Shown: positions 1 through 5,759 of the stretch, one piece after another
Layout: the number at the start of each line of letters is the position of its first letter
Position numbering within the stretch: the stretch's first letter is position 1
Assembly: GCA_025965735.1 (NCBI GenBank)
Contig: JAOPWK010000128.1
Span: 1-6,963, forward strand
Direction: 5' to 3'
Length of the DNA stretch: 6,963 nucleotides
Source of the DNA: Frankiales bacterium
Lineage (GTDB): Bacteria; Actinomycetota; Actinomycetes; Mycobacteriales; SCTD01
Made by a program: the position numbers and the translations under genes
The notes under the pieces: model-generated
What the model saw: only the letters and a program-made list of their open reading frames with translations
What the model was told of the DNA's origin: nothing
Databases searched by the model: none

Positions 1-604
1 CCTCGCCGCCGCGCACGACGACGACGTCCTTGAGCGCCGTCAGCAGCGGCTCGGCCGCGGCCGCGTCGGTCGCGCCCGGGCCGGTCACGAGCGCGCGCAG
101 GAACCACCGCGGGCCGTCGACGCCGAGGAAGCGCGCGGGCGCGAGCATCAGGCCGCCGTCGGGCGCCTCGGCGGGGACCTGCGCGTGCAGCTCGGCGCCG
201 TACGGGCCCTCGGCGTTCTCGGCCTGGCCGCCGCTCTCGCGCAGCGAGCCGGCGATCTCGTCGCGCACCTCGCCCCAGATTCCGGTGCGGCGCGGGGCGG
301 CGAAGGCGTTGACCTGCATGGCCGTGGCGCCCTGCACGAGGGTCGCCGCGACGACCTCCCCCTCGGGGCTGACGTCGACGCGGACCTCGGTCTCCGGCGG
401 GACGGGGACGCGCAGGCCGCCGAGGTCGATCCGGTTGACCTCGTCCTGCGGCGCGTCGGCCTCGTCCCACGGCCCCTCGGGGCGCGCGAGCACCGGAGCA
501 GCCTCCGCAGCGGGGACGTCGGACGCCTCGGGAGCCGCCTCGACCTGGGCGCTGTCGACGGCCTCCTCGGCCTCCTGGTTCTTGCGGCGACGGAACACGC
601 TCAC
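1..604 (-). CDS. DUF3710 domain protein (3' end beyond window)
   Basis: Uncharacterised actinobacterial family normally found directly downstream of dut; no biochemical role is established to my knowledge. The frame is open for 201 codons from the GTG at 604 and leaves the window without a stop. The N-terminus (about residues 1-40) is a basic start (MSVFRRRK) followed by an acidic, Ala-rich, probably disordered stretch. The family core begins at EGPWDEAD (43-50) and NRIDLGGLRVP (57-67). It continues with EVRDEIAGSL, GPYGAEL and the very typical RFLGVDGPRWFLR, then VVVVRGGE at the edge. No signal peptide or membrane helix is visible. The GTG at 604 overlaps the dut stop (GTGA, 601-604), so translation is probably coupled. 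A second in-frame GTG at 598, with GAGAGG upstream, is an alternative start two codons in. Family assignment is firm; function is unknown. Confidence 0.9.
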   Translation of the reverse strand, partial: MSVFRRRKNQEAEEAVDSAQVEAAPEASDVPAAEAAPVLARPEGPWDEADAPQDEVNRIDLGGLRVPVPPETEVRVDVSPEGEVVAATLVQGATAMQVNAFAAPRRTGIWGEVRDEIAGSLRESGGQAENAEGPYGAELHAQVPAEAPDGGLMLAPARFLGVDGPRWFLRALVTGPGATDAAAAEPLLTALKDVVVVRGGE

Positions 605-1098
605 CCTCTCGCTCCGGCTGTGGCACTGGACGGGGCGTCAGGGCCGCTCCCGCTGTCGGCATGGCCCCCGGTGGAGCCGTGCCCTCCTGCACCGCGCACG
701 GATCCCGGCAGCGCGCCGAGCTCCTCGCGCCACACGACCTGCTCCACGCGCTGGACGACCAGCTGCGCGACGCGGTCCATCCGCTTGAGCACCAGTGGCG
801 TGCGCGGGTCGTGGTTGATGACGATGACCTGGACCTCGCCGCGGTAGCCCGCGTCGATGGTTCCGGGCGCGTTCACGAGCGAGACCCCGTGGTGCGCAGC
901 CAGCCCGGAGCGCGGGTGCACGAAGGCGGCGTAGCCCTCCGGCAGCGCCAGCGCCAGGCCGGTGCGCAGCACGACCCGCTCCCCCGGCGGGACCTCCGCG
1001 TCCTCGGTGGTGACGAGGTCGCAGCCGGCGTCGCCGGGGTGCGCGTAGCTGGGCAGCGGCACCTCGGGGTCGAGCCGTCGCACCGACACCTCGAGCAC
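601..1098 (-). CDS. dut: dUTP diphosphatase (dUTPase)
   Basis: Hydrolyses dUTP to dUMP and pyrophosphate, keeping uracil out of DNA and supplying dUMP for thymidylate synthesis; cytoplasmic homotrimer in this family. The protein is 165 aa and all five trimeric dUTPase motifs are present: motif 1 HPGDAGCDL (20-28), motif 2 PRSGLA (62-67), motif 3 NAPGTIDAGYRGEV (76-89) with catalytic Asp82 and uracil-stacking Tyr85, motif 4 DRVAQLVVQ (108-116), and motif 5 RGAGGHGSTGG (135-145). The His in motif 5 where many enzymes have Phe is usual in actinobacteria. Motif 4 has Met107 where Gly is common. A roughly 20-residue Ser/Gly/Ala tail follows motif 5. The GTG at 1098 is chosen because AGGAGGG (1113-1107) lies 8 nt upstream and the protein then begins like homologues; the GTG at 1104 is too close to that site. 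The gene overlaps DUF3710 by 4 nt and is divergent from the SDR gene. Confidence 0.96.
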   Translation of the reverse strand: MLEVSVRRLDPEVPLPSYAHPGDAGCDLVTTEDAEVPPGERVVLRTGLALALPEGYAAFVHPRSGLAAHHGVSLVNAPGTIDAGYRGEVQVIVINHDPRTPLVLKRMDRVAQLVVQRVEQVVWREELGALPGSVRGAGGHGSTGGHADSGSGPDAPSSATAGARG

Positions 1099-1204
1099 CG
1101 GCACCGCCCTCCTGGGTCCATGAGTGACCCTTTCGCGGGCCGGGAACGACCGTACCCGCGTCCGGCCGTACCGTCGGAGCGCTCCCCAGCAGAGAGGCTC
1201 CCCC
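1099..1204. promoter_or_regulatory. dut / SDR divergent intergenic region
   Basis: A 106-bp region that must hold the promoters of both divergent transcripts. On plus, TACCGT (1169-1174, a TANNNT -10) has ACGACC (1146-1151, 3/6 to TTGACA) 17 bp upstream. On minus, TACGGT (1154-1149) has CCGACG (1177-1172, 3/6) 17 bp upstream. The two predicted promoters overlap almost completely in opposite directions. The -10 elements sit inside a direct repeat of CCGTACC (1150-1156 and 1166-1172, 16 bp apart). Close to the dut ribosome-binding site is an inverted repeat GGGTC-N7-GACCC (1114-1130). The SDR ribosome-binding site AGAGAGG lies about 6 nt before its GTG. The -35 matches are weak, so the promoter calls are tentative; that this region drives both genes is likely. 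Confidence 0.4.
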
Positions 1205-2059
1205 GTGCCGAAGTCCGTCCTGGTCACCGGCGCCAACAGCGGCATCGGCCTGGCGACCGTGCTCGAGCTGGCGGCGGCCGGCTACGACGTCGTCGGGACC
1301 GTCCGCAGCCCGGCCAAGGCCGGAGTCGTGCAGAGCGCCGCCGCCGAGCGCGGCGTGGTCCTGCGCACCGTGCAGATGGACGTGGACGACGACCAGAGCT
1401 GCCGCGAGGTGCTCGGCGGGCTCGGCGACCTGTGGGCCGTCGTGAACAATGCCGGGTACGCGCAGTCCGGCGCGGTGGAGGACGTCACCGACGAGCAGGC
1501 GCGGGCGCAGCTGGAGACCAACGTCGTGGCGCCGATGCGCATCGCCCGGCTGGTGCTGCCCGGGATGCGTGAGCGCGGCGACGGCCGCATCGTGAACGTC
1601 AGCTCGGTCGCCGGCCGGATGTCGACCCCGCTGATGGGCTGGTACTGCGCCAGCAAGCACGCCCTGGAGGCCGTGACGGACGCCCTGCGCATGGAGGTCG
1701 AGGCCGACGGCGTGCGCGTCGTGCTGGTGGAGCCCGGCATGTTCGGCACCGACATCTGGTCGGCGGCGAAGGAGGGCGGCTTCCCGGAGCCGAGCAGCGC
1801 CCGGTACGCCGCCGCCTACGCCCGGGCCGAGGCCGTCTCGAACCGGGGCGCCGACAAGCTGCCCGACCCGGTGTGGGTCGCGCGCACGATCCGGGTCGCG
1901 CTGGCCAACCCCGTGCCGCTGGCCCGCTACGTCGTCGGCGCCGACGCCGTCGGCGGGATCCTCGCCGAGACGCTCGCGCCGACGGTGCTGTCCGACTACG
2001 TCAAGGCCGTGAGCAGCGGTCTGCGGTCGCTGCCGGTCAAGATCCCGTTCGTCGGGTGA
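1205..2059 (+). CDS. SDR family NAD(P)-dependent oxidoreductase
   Basis: Classical short-chain dehydrogenase/reductase of 284 aa, probably an NADP(H)-dependent oxidoreductase acting on a carbonyl or hydroxyl group; the substrate is not predictable. The cofactor motif TGANSGIG is at 8-15, with Arg34 after the second strand (TVRS) favouring NADP. NNAG is at 81-84. The catalytic tetrad is Asn106, Ser134 (NVSSVAG), Tyr147 and Lys151 (YCASK). PGMFGTDI (177-184) follows. The C-terminal ~90 residues form the variable substrate-binding part. No signal peptide or membrane helix is seen. The GTG at 1205 is chosen because homologues start just before the first beta strand and a GAGAGG site precedes it; the in-frame GTG at 1124 would add 27 Arg-rich residues and run into the dut control region. 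The stop overlaps the DUF3093 start by 4 nt, so the two are probably co-translated. Confidence 0.93.
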   Translation: MPKSVLVTGANSGIGLATVLELAAAGYDVVGTVRSPAKAGVVQSAAAERGVVLRTVQMDVDDDQSCREVLGGLGDLWAVVNNAGYAQSGAVEDVTDEQARAQLETNVVAPMRIARLVLPGMRERGDGRIVNVSSVAGRMSTPLMGWYCASKHALEAVTDALRMEVEADGVRVVLVEPGMFGTDIWSAAKEGGFPEPSSARYAAAYARAEAVSNRGADKLPDPVWVARTIRVALANPVPLARYVVGADAVGGILAETLAPTVLSDYVKAVSSGLRSLPVKIPFVG

Positions 2060-2505
2060 ACGGCTACGAGGAGCGGCTGGTCGCCCCACCGCTGTGGTGG
2101 CTGGGCGGGCTGGCGGTCGCCGTCATGCTCGCGGCCGGCATCCACTCCGGGGGCAGCGGCGCCCGCTCGGTCGTCCCGTACGTCGTCCTGCCGCTCGTCG
2201 TCCTGGCCGCGCTGGCCTTCTCCTCGCGCGCCAGGGTGCGGGTAGCGGACGGGGTACTGCACGTGCCGGGCGCGCGGATCCCGCTGAGCCACGTCGGCGG
2301 CATCATGCCGCTGGAGCGCGAGCAGACCCGGCGGCTGCGCGGACCGCTCGCCGAGCCGCGTGCCTTCGTCGCCACCCGGCCGTGGCTGTCCGGCTCGGTG
2401 CGCGTGCAGGTCGAGGACCCCGAGGACGACACGCCGTACTGGCTGGTCGGCACCCGGGACCCGCATGCGCTGGCCGCCGCGCTGCAGGCGGCGCGTCCCG
2501 TCTAG
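2056..2505 (+). CDS. DUF3093 family two-helix membrane protein
   Basis: Uncharacterised actinobacterial membrane protein family, normally encoded beside dut (Rv2698-like, from memory). The protein is 149 aa. It opens with YEERLVAPPLWW (4-15), a family hallmark, then a first hydrophobic helix at about 13-30, a short Gly/Ser loop, and a second helix at about 38-56. A soluble domain of roughly 90 residues follows, ending in the conserved DPEDDTPYWLVGTRDP (121-136). Arg58 and Arg60 after helix 2 suggest that the C-terminal domain faces the cytoplasm. The GTG start at 2056 overlaps the SDR stop (GTGA), with no separate strong ribosome-binding site, so translation is probably coupled to the SDR gene. 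The TAG stop shares the CTAG at 2502-2505 with the convergent DUF2945 gene. Function unknown; the dut association is established context, while any link to nucleotide metabolism is inference. Confidence 0.88.
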   Translation: MNGYEERLVAPPLWWLGGLAVAVMLAAGIHSGGSGARSVVPYVVLPLVVLAALAFSSRARVRVADGVLHVPGARIPLSHVGGIMPLEREQTRRLRGPLAEPRAFVATRPWLSGSVRVQVEDPEDDTPYWLVGTRDPHALAAALQAARPV

Positions 2506-2711
2506 TCCTTCTTCAGCGCCGTCGGCTTGTGCACGGCCTCGCCACCGGACTTCTCGCTGCGCACGAGGTACTGCGGGTCGTTCCCGCTGGCGCGGACGGT
2601 CCGGCCGCCCGCCTGGGTGTCGCTGGTGATCTTCTCGACCACCTCGCCGACGGCCTCGCCGCCGTGGCTCTTCCAGGTGACGTGGTCGCCCTTGCGCAGC
2701 TCGTCGCTCAT
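2502..2711 (-). CDS. DUF2945 (HVA1 TUDOR-like) small protein
   Basis: A 69-aa soluble protein of the DUF2945 / hypervirulence-associated TUDOR-like family, a small SH3-like beta fold whose molecular role is not established. Hallmarks are KGDHVTW (7-13), the Ser-His-Gly-Gly pair (15-18), GEVVEKITSDT (22-32), the basic TVRAS (38-42), PQYLVRSEKSGGEAVHKP (46-63) and a basic tail. It is full length for the family and spans a single domain. The ATG at 2711 is preceded by GGAAGG with about 6 nt spacing. It is divergent from DUF4235 across 116 bp and convergent on DUF3093 with overlapping stops. A GGGTAC on its strand (2753-2748) resembles the -10 of stress-type (SigB/SigF) promoters, but no good GTTT -35 is seen. 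Confidence 0.9.
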   Translation of the reverse strand: MSDELRKGDHVTWKSHGGEAVGEVVEKITSDTQAGGRTVRASGNDPQYLVRSEKSGGEAVHKPTALKKD

Positions 2712-2827
2712 GTCGTGCCTTCCGGATCAGGGCCAGGTGCAGGAGCGGTACCCGCCGGACGTGTCCTGCACCCCCGGCGGGGGCAGGGCGACTGCGACCC
2801 AGGACCCGCAGGACGAGAGGCACGGAC
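2712..2827. promoter_or_regulatory. DUF2945 / DUF4235 divergent intergenic region
   Basis: A 116-bp region between two divergent small genes, expected to carry both promoters. Visible elements are: the perfect palindrome CCCCCG-g-CGGGGG (2771-2783), which could be an operator or a short hairpin; a 7-bp inverted repeat GTCCTGC (2763-2769) / GCAGGAC (2808-2814) that encloses the palindrome; and GGGTAC on the minus strand (2753-2748), 36 nt before the DUF2945 start. The DUF4235 ribosome-binding site is AGAGG (2816-2820). No convincing -35/-10 pair is seen for DUF4235. Confidence 0.3.
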
Positions 2828-3121
2828 ATGGCAGTCGGCTCGAAGCTGATCGGCATCGGCACCGGGATCGTGGTGCGCAAGCTGACCGACAAGGCGCTGA
2901 GCCAGGTCTGGCGCAAGACCAAGCACCAGGACCCGCCGTCGGACCCCGCCTCGCCCGGCACCCCCTGGGCCGAGGCGCTGTCCTGGGCGGCCGCGAGCGG
3001 CGTCGCCATGGCCGTCGCCCGCCTGGTGGCGACCCGCGGTGCGGCGACCGCCAAGATGAAGGTCACCGGCCGCGCGCCCGAGGGGCTCGAGGGGCCCGGC
3101 GGCAAGCGCAAGACCGCCTAG
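2828..3121 (+). CDS. DUF4235 family small membrane protein
   Basis: A 97-aa actinobacterial protein of unknown function. The N-terminus (residues 4-16) is a glycine-spaced hydrophobic stretch, followed by VRKLTDKALSQVWRKTK, typical of the family. The linker DPPSDPASPGTPW (35-47) leads into a second hydrophobic helix, AEALSWAAASGVAMAVARLV (48-67), then a basic, Gly-rich tail. Two short membrane-associated helices are likely. The ATG at 2828 has AGAGG about 7 nt upstream. The stop is 17 nt before the amidase start, so the two genes are probably in one transcript, although no functional link is known. Family recognition rests on the two helix motifs and the PPSxPxSPxxxW linker. Confidence 0.85.
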   Translation: MAVGSKLIGIGTGIVVRKLTDKALSQVWRKTKHQDPPSDPASPGTPWAEALSWAAASGVAMAVARLVATRGAATAKMKVTGRAPEGLEGPGGKRKTA

Positions 3122-3138
3122 CAGCAGGGAGACCCGCG

Positions 3139-4491
3139 TTGGACCACGACCTCGACCCGGAGGAGGTCGCCTACGCGGGCGTCCTCGGCCAGCGCGAGCT
3201 GCTCCGCTCCGGGCGCCTCACGGCGGTGGAGCTGCTCGACCTGTGCCTCGCGCGGATCGACCGGCTCGACGGCCGGCTCAACGCCTTCCGCACGCTGTTC
3301 CGGGAGACCGCACGGGCTGAGGCCGAGGCGGCCGACGCGGCGGGCGACGACCGTCCGCTGCTCGGCATCCCGGTCGCGGTCAAGGACAACGTCGCCGTCG
3401 CCGGGCACGCACCCGGCATGGGCACCGGCTCCCCCGAGCCGGTCGCCGGCCGCGACGCCGAGCTGGTCCGCCGGCTGCGCGCCGCGGGCGCCGTCATCGT
3501 CGGGACGACGCACCTGCCCGAGCTGGCCCTGTGGCCGTTCACCGAGTCGCAGACCTGGGGCGCGACCCGCAACCCCTGGAACCTCGACCACACCACCGGC
3601 GGCTCGTCCGGCGGCTCCGCAGCGGCCGTCGCCGCAGGCATGGTCGCCGCCGCCACGGCCTCCGACGGCGGCGGCTCGATCCGCATCCCAGCCGCCTCCT
3701 GCGGGCTGGTCGGCCTCAAGCCGCAGCGCGGCAAGGTCCCCCTCGCGCCGGACACCGAGCACTGGCACGGACTGTCCGCGGCCGGCATCCTCACCCGCAC
3801 CGTCGCCGACCAGGCGCACGTGCTGTCCGTCCTGACCGACGGCCAGATCCCCGCAGCAGCAGGCGAACTCGGGACGCTGCGCATTGCCTGGTCGGTCAAG
3901 GCGCCGGTGCCCACTCCGGTGCACCCCGCCGTGCGCGGCGCCCTCGACGGCACGCTCGCCGTCCTGCGCAGCCTCGGCCACACCGTGGAGCACGGCGACC
4001 CGGCGTACGGCAAGGCCCAGCCGTCCTTCCTCATCCGGTACGGCCGCGGCGCGCGCGACGACCTGGTCCGGCTCGTCGACCCGAGCCGGACCGAGCCCCG
4101 CACCCGCGCCGTCGCGAAGGTCGGCGCCCGCACCTCCGACGCCCTGCTCGCCCGCGCCCGCCGGTGGGGCGACGAGGCGGCGGCCCGGCTGGCGACGCTG
4201 CCCGGTGGTGCCGACGTCCTGGTCACGCCGACGCTGGCCGCGCCGCCCATCCGCATCGGCGCGCTCACCGGCCTCGGCACCTTGGCCAAGGCCGGGCGGG
4301 TGGTCCCGTTCACGCCGGCCTGGAACGTCACCGGGCAGCCGGCGATCAGCGTGCCGGCGGGTCGCAGCGCCGAGGGGCTGCCGCTGGCGGTGCAGCTGGT
4401 CGGCCCCCCCGACAGCGAGCAGCTGCTGCTGGCCCTGGCCGCCCAGCTGGAGCAGGCGACGGCGTTCTCGTCAGCCCGGCCGCCGCTCTGA
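3139..4491 (+). CDS. Amidase signature family hydrolase
   Basis: Amidase-signature enzyme of 450 aa, the normal length, hydrolysing a carboxamide C-N bond; the substrate is not predictable. The Ser-cisSer-Lys triad is complete: Lys82 in GIPVAVKDN, cis-Ser156 in TGGSSGGS (153-160), and nucleophile Ser180 in SDGGGSIRIPA. The 24-residue spacing between the two serines fits the family. The following C-G-L-V-G-L-K-P and the C-terminal TPAWNVTGQPAISVPAG are also standard. The protein lacks the partner-subunit context of GatA (no gatB or gatC nearby), so it is a stand-alone amidase rather than the Glu-tRNA amidotransferase. No signal peptide is present, so it is cytoplasmic. The TTG at 3139 is chosen because AGGGAG (3126-3131) is 7 nt upstream and the protein starts cleanly before the first helix. 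It follows DUF4235 after 17 nt. Confidence 0.93.
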   Translation: MDHDLDPEEVAYAGVLGQRELLRSGRLTAVELLDLCLARIDRLDGRLNAFRTLFRETARAEAEAADAAGDDRPLLGIPVAVKDNVAVAGHAPGMGTGSPEPVAGRDAELVRRLRAAGAVIVGTTHLPELALWPFTESQTWGATRNPWNLDHTTGGSSGGSAAAVAAGMVAAATASDGGGSIRIPAASCGLVGLKPQRGKVPLAPDTEHWHGLSAAGILTRTVADQAHVLSVLTDGQIPAAAGELGTLRIAWSVKAPVPTPVHPAVRGALDGTLAVLRSLGHTVEHGDPAYGKAQPSFLIRYGRGARDDLVRLVDPSRTEPRTRAVAKVGARTSDALLARARRWGDEAAARLATLPGGADVLVTPTLAAPPIRIGALTGLGTLAKAGRVVPFTPAWNVTGQPAISVPAGRSAEGLPLAVQLVGPPDSEQLLLALAAQLEQATAFSSARPPL

Positions 4492-4503
4492 GCTGCGGCG
4501 TGC

Positions 4504-4522
4504 CCCGCGCGTCAGCCGCGGG
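4504..4522 (+). repeat. 6-bp GC hairpin after amidase
   Basis: CCCGCG (4504-4509) and CGCGGG (4517-4522) form a perfect 6-bp stem with a 7-nt loop, 12 nt after the amidase stop. No T-run follows, so it is not a canonical intrinsic terminator. It overlaps the likely -35 region of the next gene and could equally be an operator or chance GC pairing. Confidence 0.3.
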
Positions 4523-4546
4523 CGCCTGGGTAGCGTCAAGATCGTG
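4509..4546 (+). promoter_or_regulatory. Putative leaderless promoter of SCP2-hydrolase
   Basis: TAGCGT (4531-4536) fits the actinobacterial TANNNT -10 and ends 7 nt before the GTG start at 4544, the spacing expected if transcription begins at the start codon. A weak -35, GCGTCA (4509-4514, 3/6 to TTGACA), lies 16 bp upstream. No Shine-Dalgarno sequence is visible before the GTG, which supports a leaderless mRNA. This would give the hydrolase and the following gene an internal promoter. Confidence 0.45.
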
Positions 4547-5752
4547 ACCTCAGCAGCGCCCGCGCTCGGCGCCGACCTCGACGCGCTGCTCAGCACGCGG
4601 CTCCGCCCGGGCTACCAGGGCACGGTGCTGGAGGGCCGCACGGCCACGATCGTCTTCGACGCGACCGACGGCGGCGTCTGGACCGTCGAGCTGGCGAACG
4701 GCCGCGGCCGGGCTCGGCGCGGCTCCACGCCGAACCCGACGCTGGTCGTGCACAGCACGGCCGCCACCCTCAGCCGGGTGGTCCGCGGCGACGCCTCGGG
4801 CGTCCAGGCGTTCTTCGACGGCGACCTCACCGTCCGCGGCGACCTCGCGCTCAGCCTGCAGCTCGACGGGCTGTTCGCCGAGAACGTGGACCGGCCGGCC
4901 CACTATGCGCGGGCGCTGCAGACGACGGCGATGGGCGTGCGCACCAGCTACCTGGAGGCCGGTCCTGCGGACGCGCCGCCGGTGATCCTGCTGCACGGCC
5001 TGGGCGCCACCAACGCGAGCATGCTGCCGCTGCTGGCCGACCTGGCCGTCGACCACCGCGTGCTGGCGCCCGACCTGCCGGGCTTCGGCGCGAGCGCGGC
5101 GCCGAGCGCCTCCTACAACGCGCCGTGGTTCGCCGCCTGGGTGGAGGCCTTCCAGAAGGTCACCGACAGCCGTGGCGCGGTGCTCGTGGGCAACAGCCTC
5201 GGCGGCCGGGTCGCGCTCGAGTGCGGCCTGACCCACCCGCGGTCGGTCCGCGCCCTGGTGCTGCTGACCCCGTCGCCGGCCTTCCGCCGGCTGCGCCAGT
5301 GGGTCCCGCTGGTGCGCTGGGTCTCCCCCGAGCTCGCCCGGCTCCCGATGCCGCAGAGCCACCGGATGGTGGTCGAGGGCATCCGGGCGATGTTCAGCGA
5401 CCCCGACCGGCTGCCCCGCCCCTGGTACGACAGCGCCGCCGACGAGGCCGTGCGCGTGCTGCGGGACCGGGCCCACCGCGTCGCCTTCTTCAGCGCCGCC
5501 CGGCAGATCTACCTCGAGGACGCCTACGGCAAGAACGGCTTCTGGCACCGGCTGCCGGGTCTGCTGCCGCCGGCGCTGTTCATCTGGGGCGACCGCGACC
5601 GCCTGGTGCCCTCGTCGTTCGCCCGGCACGTCGCCGACTCGCTGCCCGGCGCGGGGCAGATTGTCATGGAGGACTGCGGGCACGTGCCGCAGTTCGAGCA
5701 CCCGGAGGAGACCAACGCGATGCTGCGCGGCTTCCTCGAGCACCTGCAGTGA
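4544..5752 (+). CDS. SCP2 domain-alpha/beta hydrolase fusion protein
   Basis: A 402-aa two-domain protein. Residues about 22-112 resemble an SCP2-like sterol/lipid-carrier domain: amphipathic strands (TATIVFDATDGGVWTVEL), a P-T-L-V-V-H strand, then RVVRGDASGVQAFFDG and LTVRGDLALSLQLDGLF, the typical SCP2 closing pattern. Residues about 130-402 are an alpha/beta hydrolase: oxyanion-loop LLHGLG (149-154), nucleophile Ser218 in GNSLGG, acid Asp352 in WGDRDRLVP, and His380 in CGHVPQFEHPEE. The triad is complete, so activity on an ester or similar bond is expected. A lipid-like substrate is inferred from the carrier domain. No signal peptide is seen, so it is cytoplasmic or peripheral. The GTG at 4544 lacks a ribosome-binding site but follows a TANNNT box, suggesting leaderless translation. 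It lies 52 nt after the amidase and 7 nt before the next gene. The hydrolase call is firm and the SCP2 call is good. Confidence 0.87.
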   Translation: MTSAAPALGADLDALLSTRLRPGYQGTVLEGRTATIVFDATDGGVWTVELANGRGRARRGSTPNPTLVVHSTAATLSRVVRGDASGVQAFFDGDLTVRGDLALSLQLDGLFAENVDRPAHYARALQTTAMGVRTSYLEAGPADAPPVILLHGLGATNASMLPLLADLAVDHRVLAPDLPGFGASAAPSASYNAPWFAAWVEAFQKVTDSRGAVLVGNSLGGRVALECGLTHPRSVRALVLLTPSPAFRRLRQWVPLVRWVSPELARLPMPQSHRMVVEGIRAMFSDPDRLPRPWYDSAADEAVRVLRDRAHRVAFFSAARQIYLEDAYGKNGFWHRLPGLLPPALFIWGDRDRLVPSSFARHVADSLPGAGQIVMEDCGHVPQFEHPEETNAMLRGFLEHLQ

Positions 5753-5759
5753 CGGCTTA

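Noticed and set aside
1142..1175. ECF-sigma type promoter (GGGAAC at 1142 with CGTC downstream)
   Set aside because: The GGAAC-to-CGTC spacers available (11 or 24 bp) do not fit the ~16-17 bp of known ECF promoters.
1124..1204. N-terminal extension of the SDR gene from a GTG at 1124
   Set aside because: It would add 27 Arg-rich residues before the Rossmann fold and cover the dut control region. The GTG at 1205 has a ribosome-binding site and matches family starts.
1099..1245. Extension of dut upstream to 1245
   Set aside because: The added residues do not look like dUTPase, and the AGGAGGG site sits just before the GTG at 1098.
638..2089. Long minus-strand open frame across dut and the SDR gene
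   Set aside because: It is low in complexity and His/Arg/Gly-rich, lacks family motifs, and conflicts with two well-supported genes.
1996..3111. 371-codon minus-strand open frame through DUF3093, DUF2945 and DUF4235
   Set aside because: It overlaps three recognised families in other frames and shows no motif of its own.
3139..4491. GatA subunit of Glu-tRNA(Gln) amidotransferase
   Set aside because: It shares the amidase signature, but no gatB or gatC is nearby and the sequence around Ser180 (SDGGGSIRIP) fits general amidases.
4504..4522. Intrinsic terminator after the amidase
   Set aside because: The 6-bp stem has no following T-run and overlaps the predicted promoter of the next gene. Kept only as a hairpin repeat.
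3531..4547. 338-codon plus-strand frame inside the amidase
   Set aside because: An Arg/Pro-rich out-of-frame translation of the amidase; the amidase frame carries all catalytic residues.
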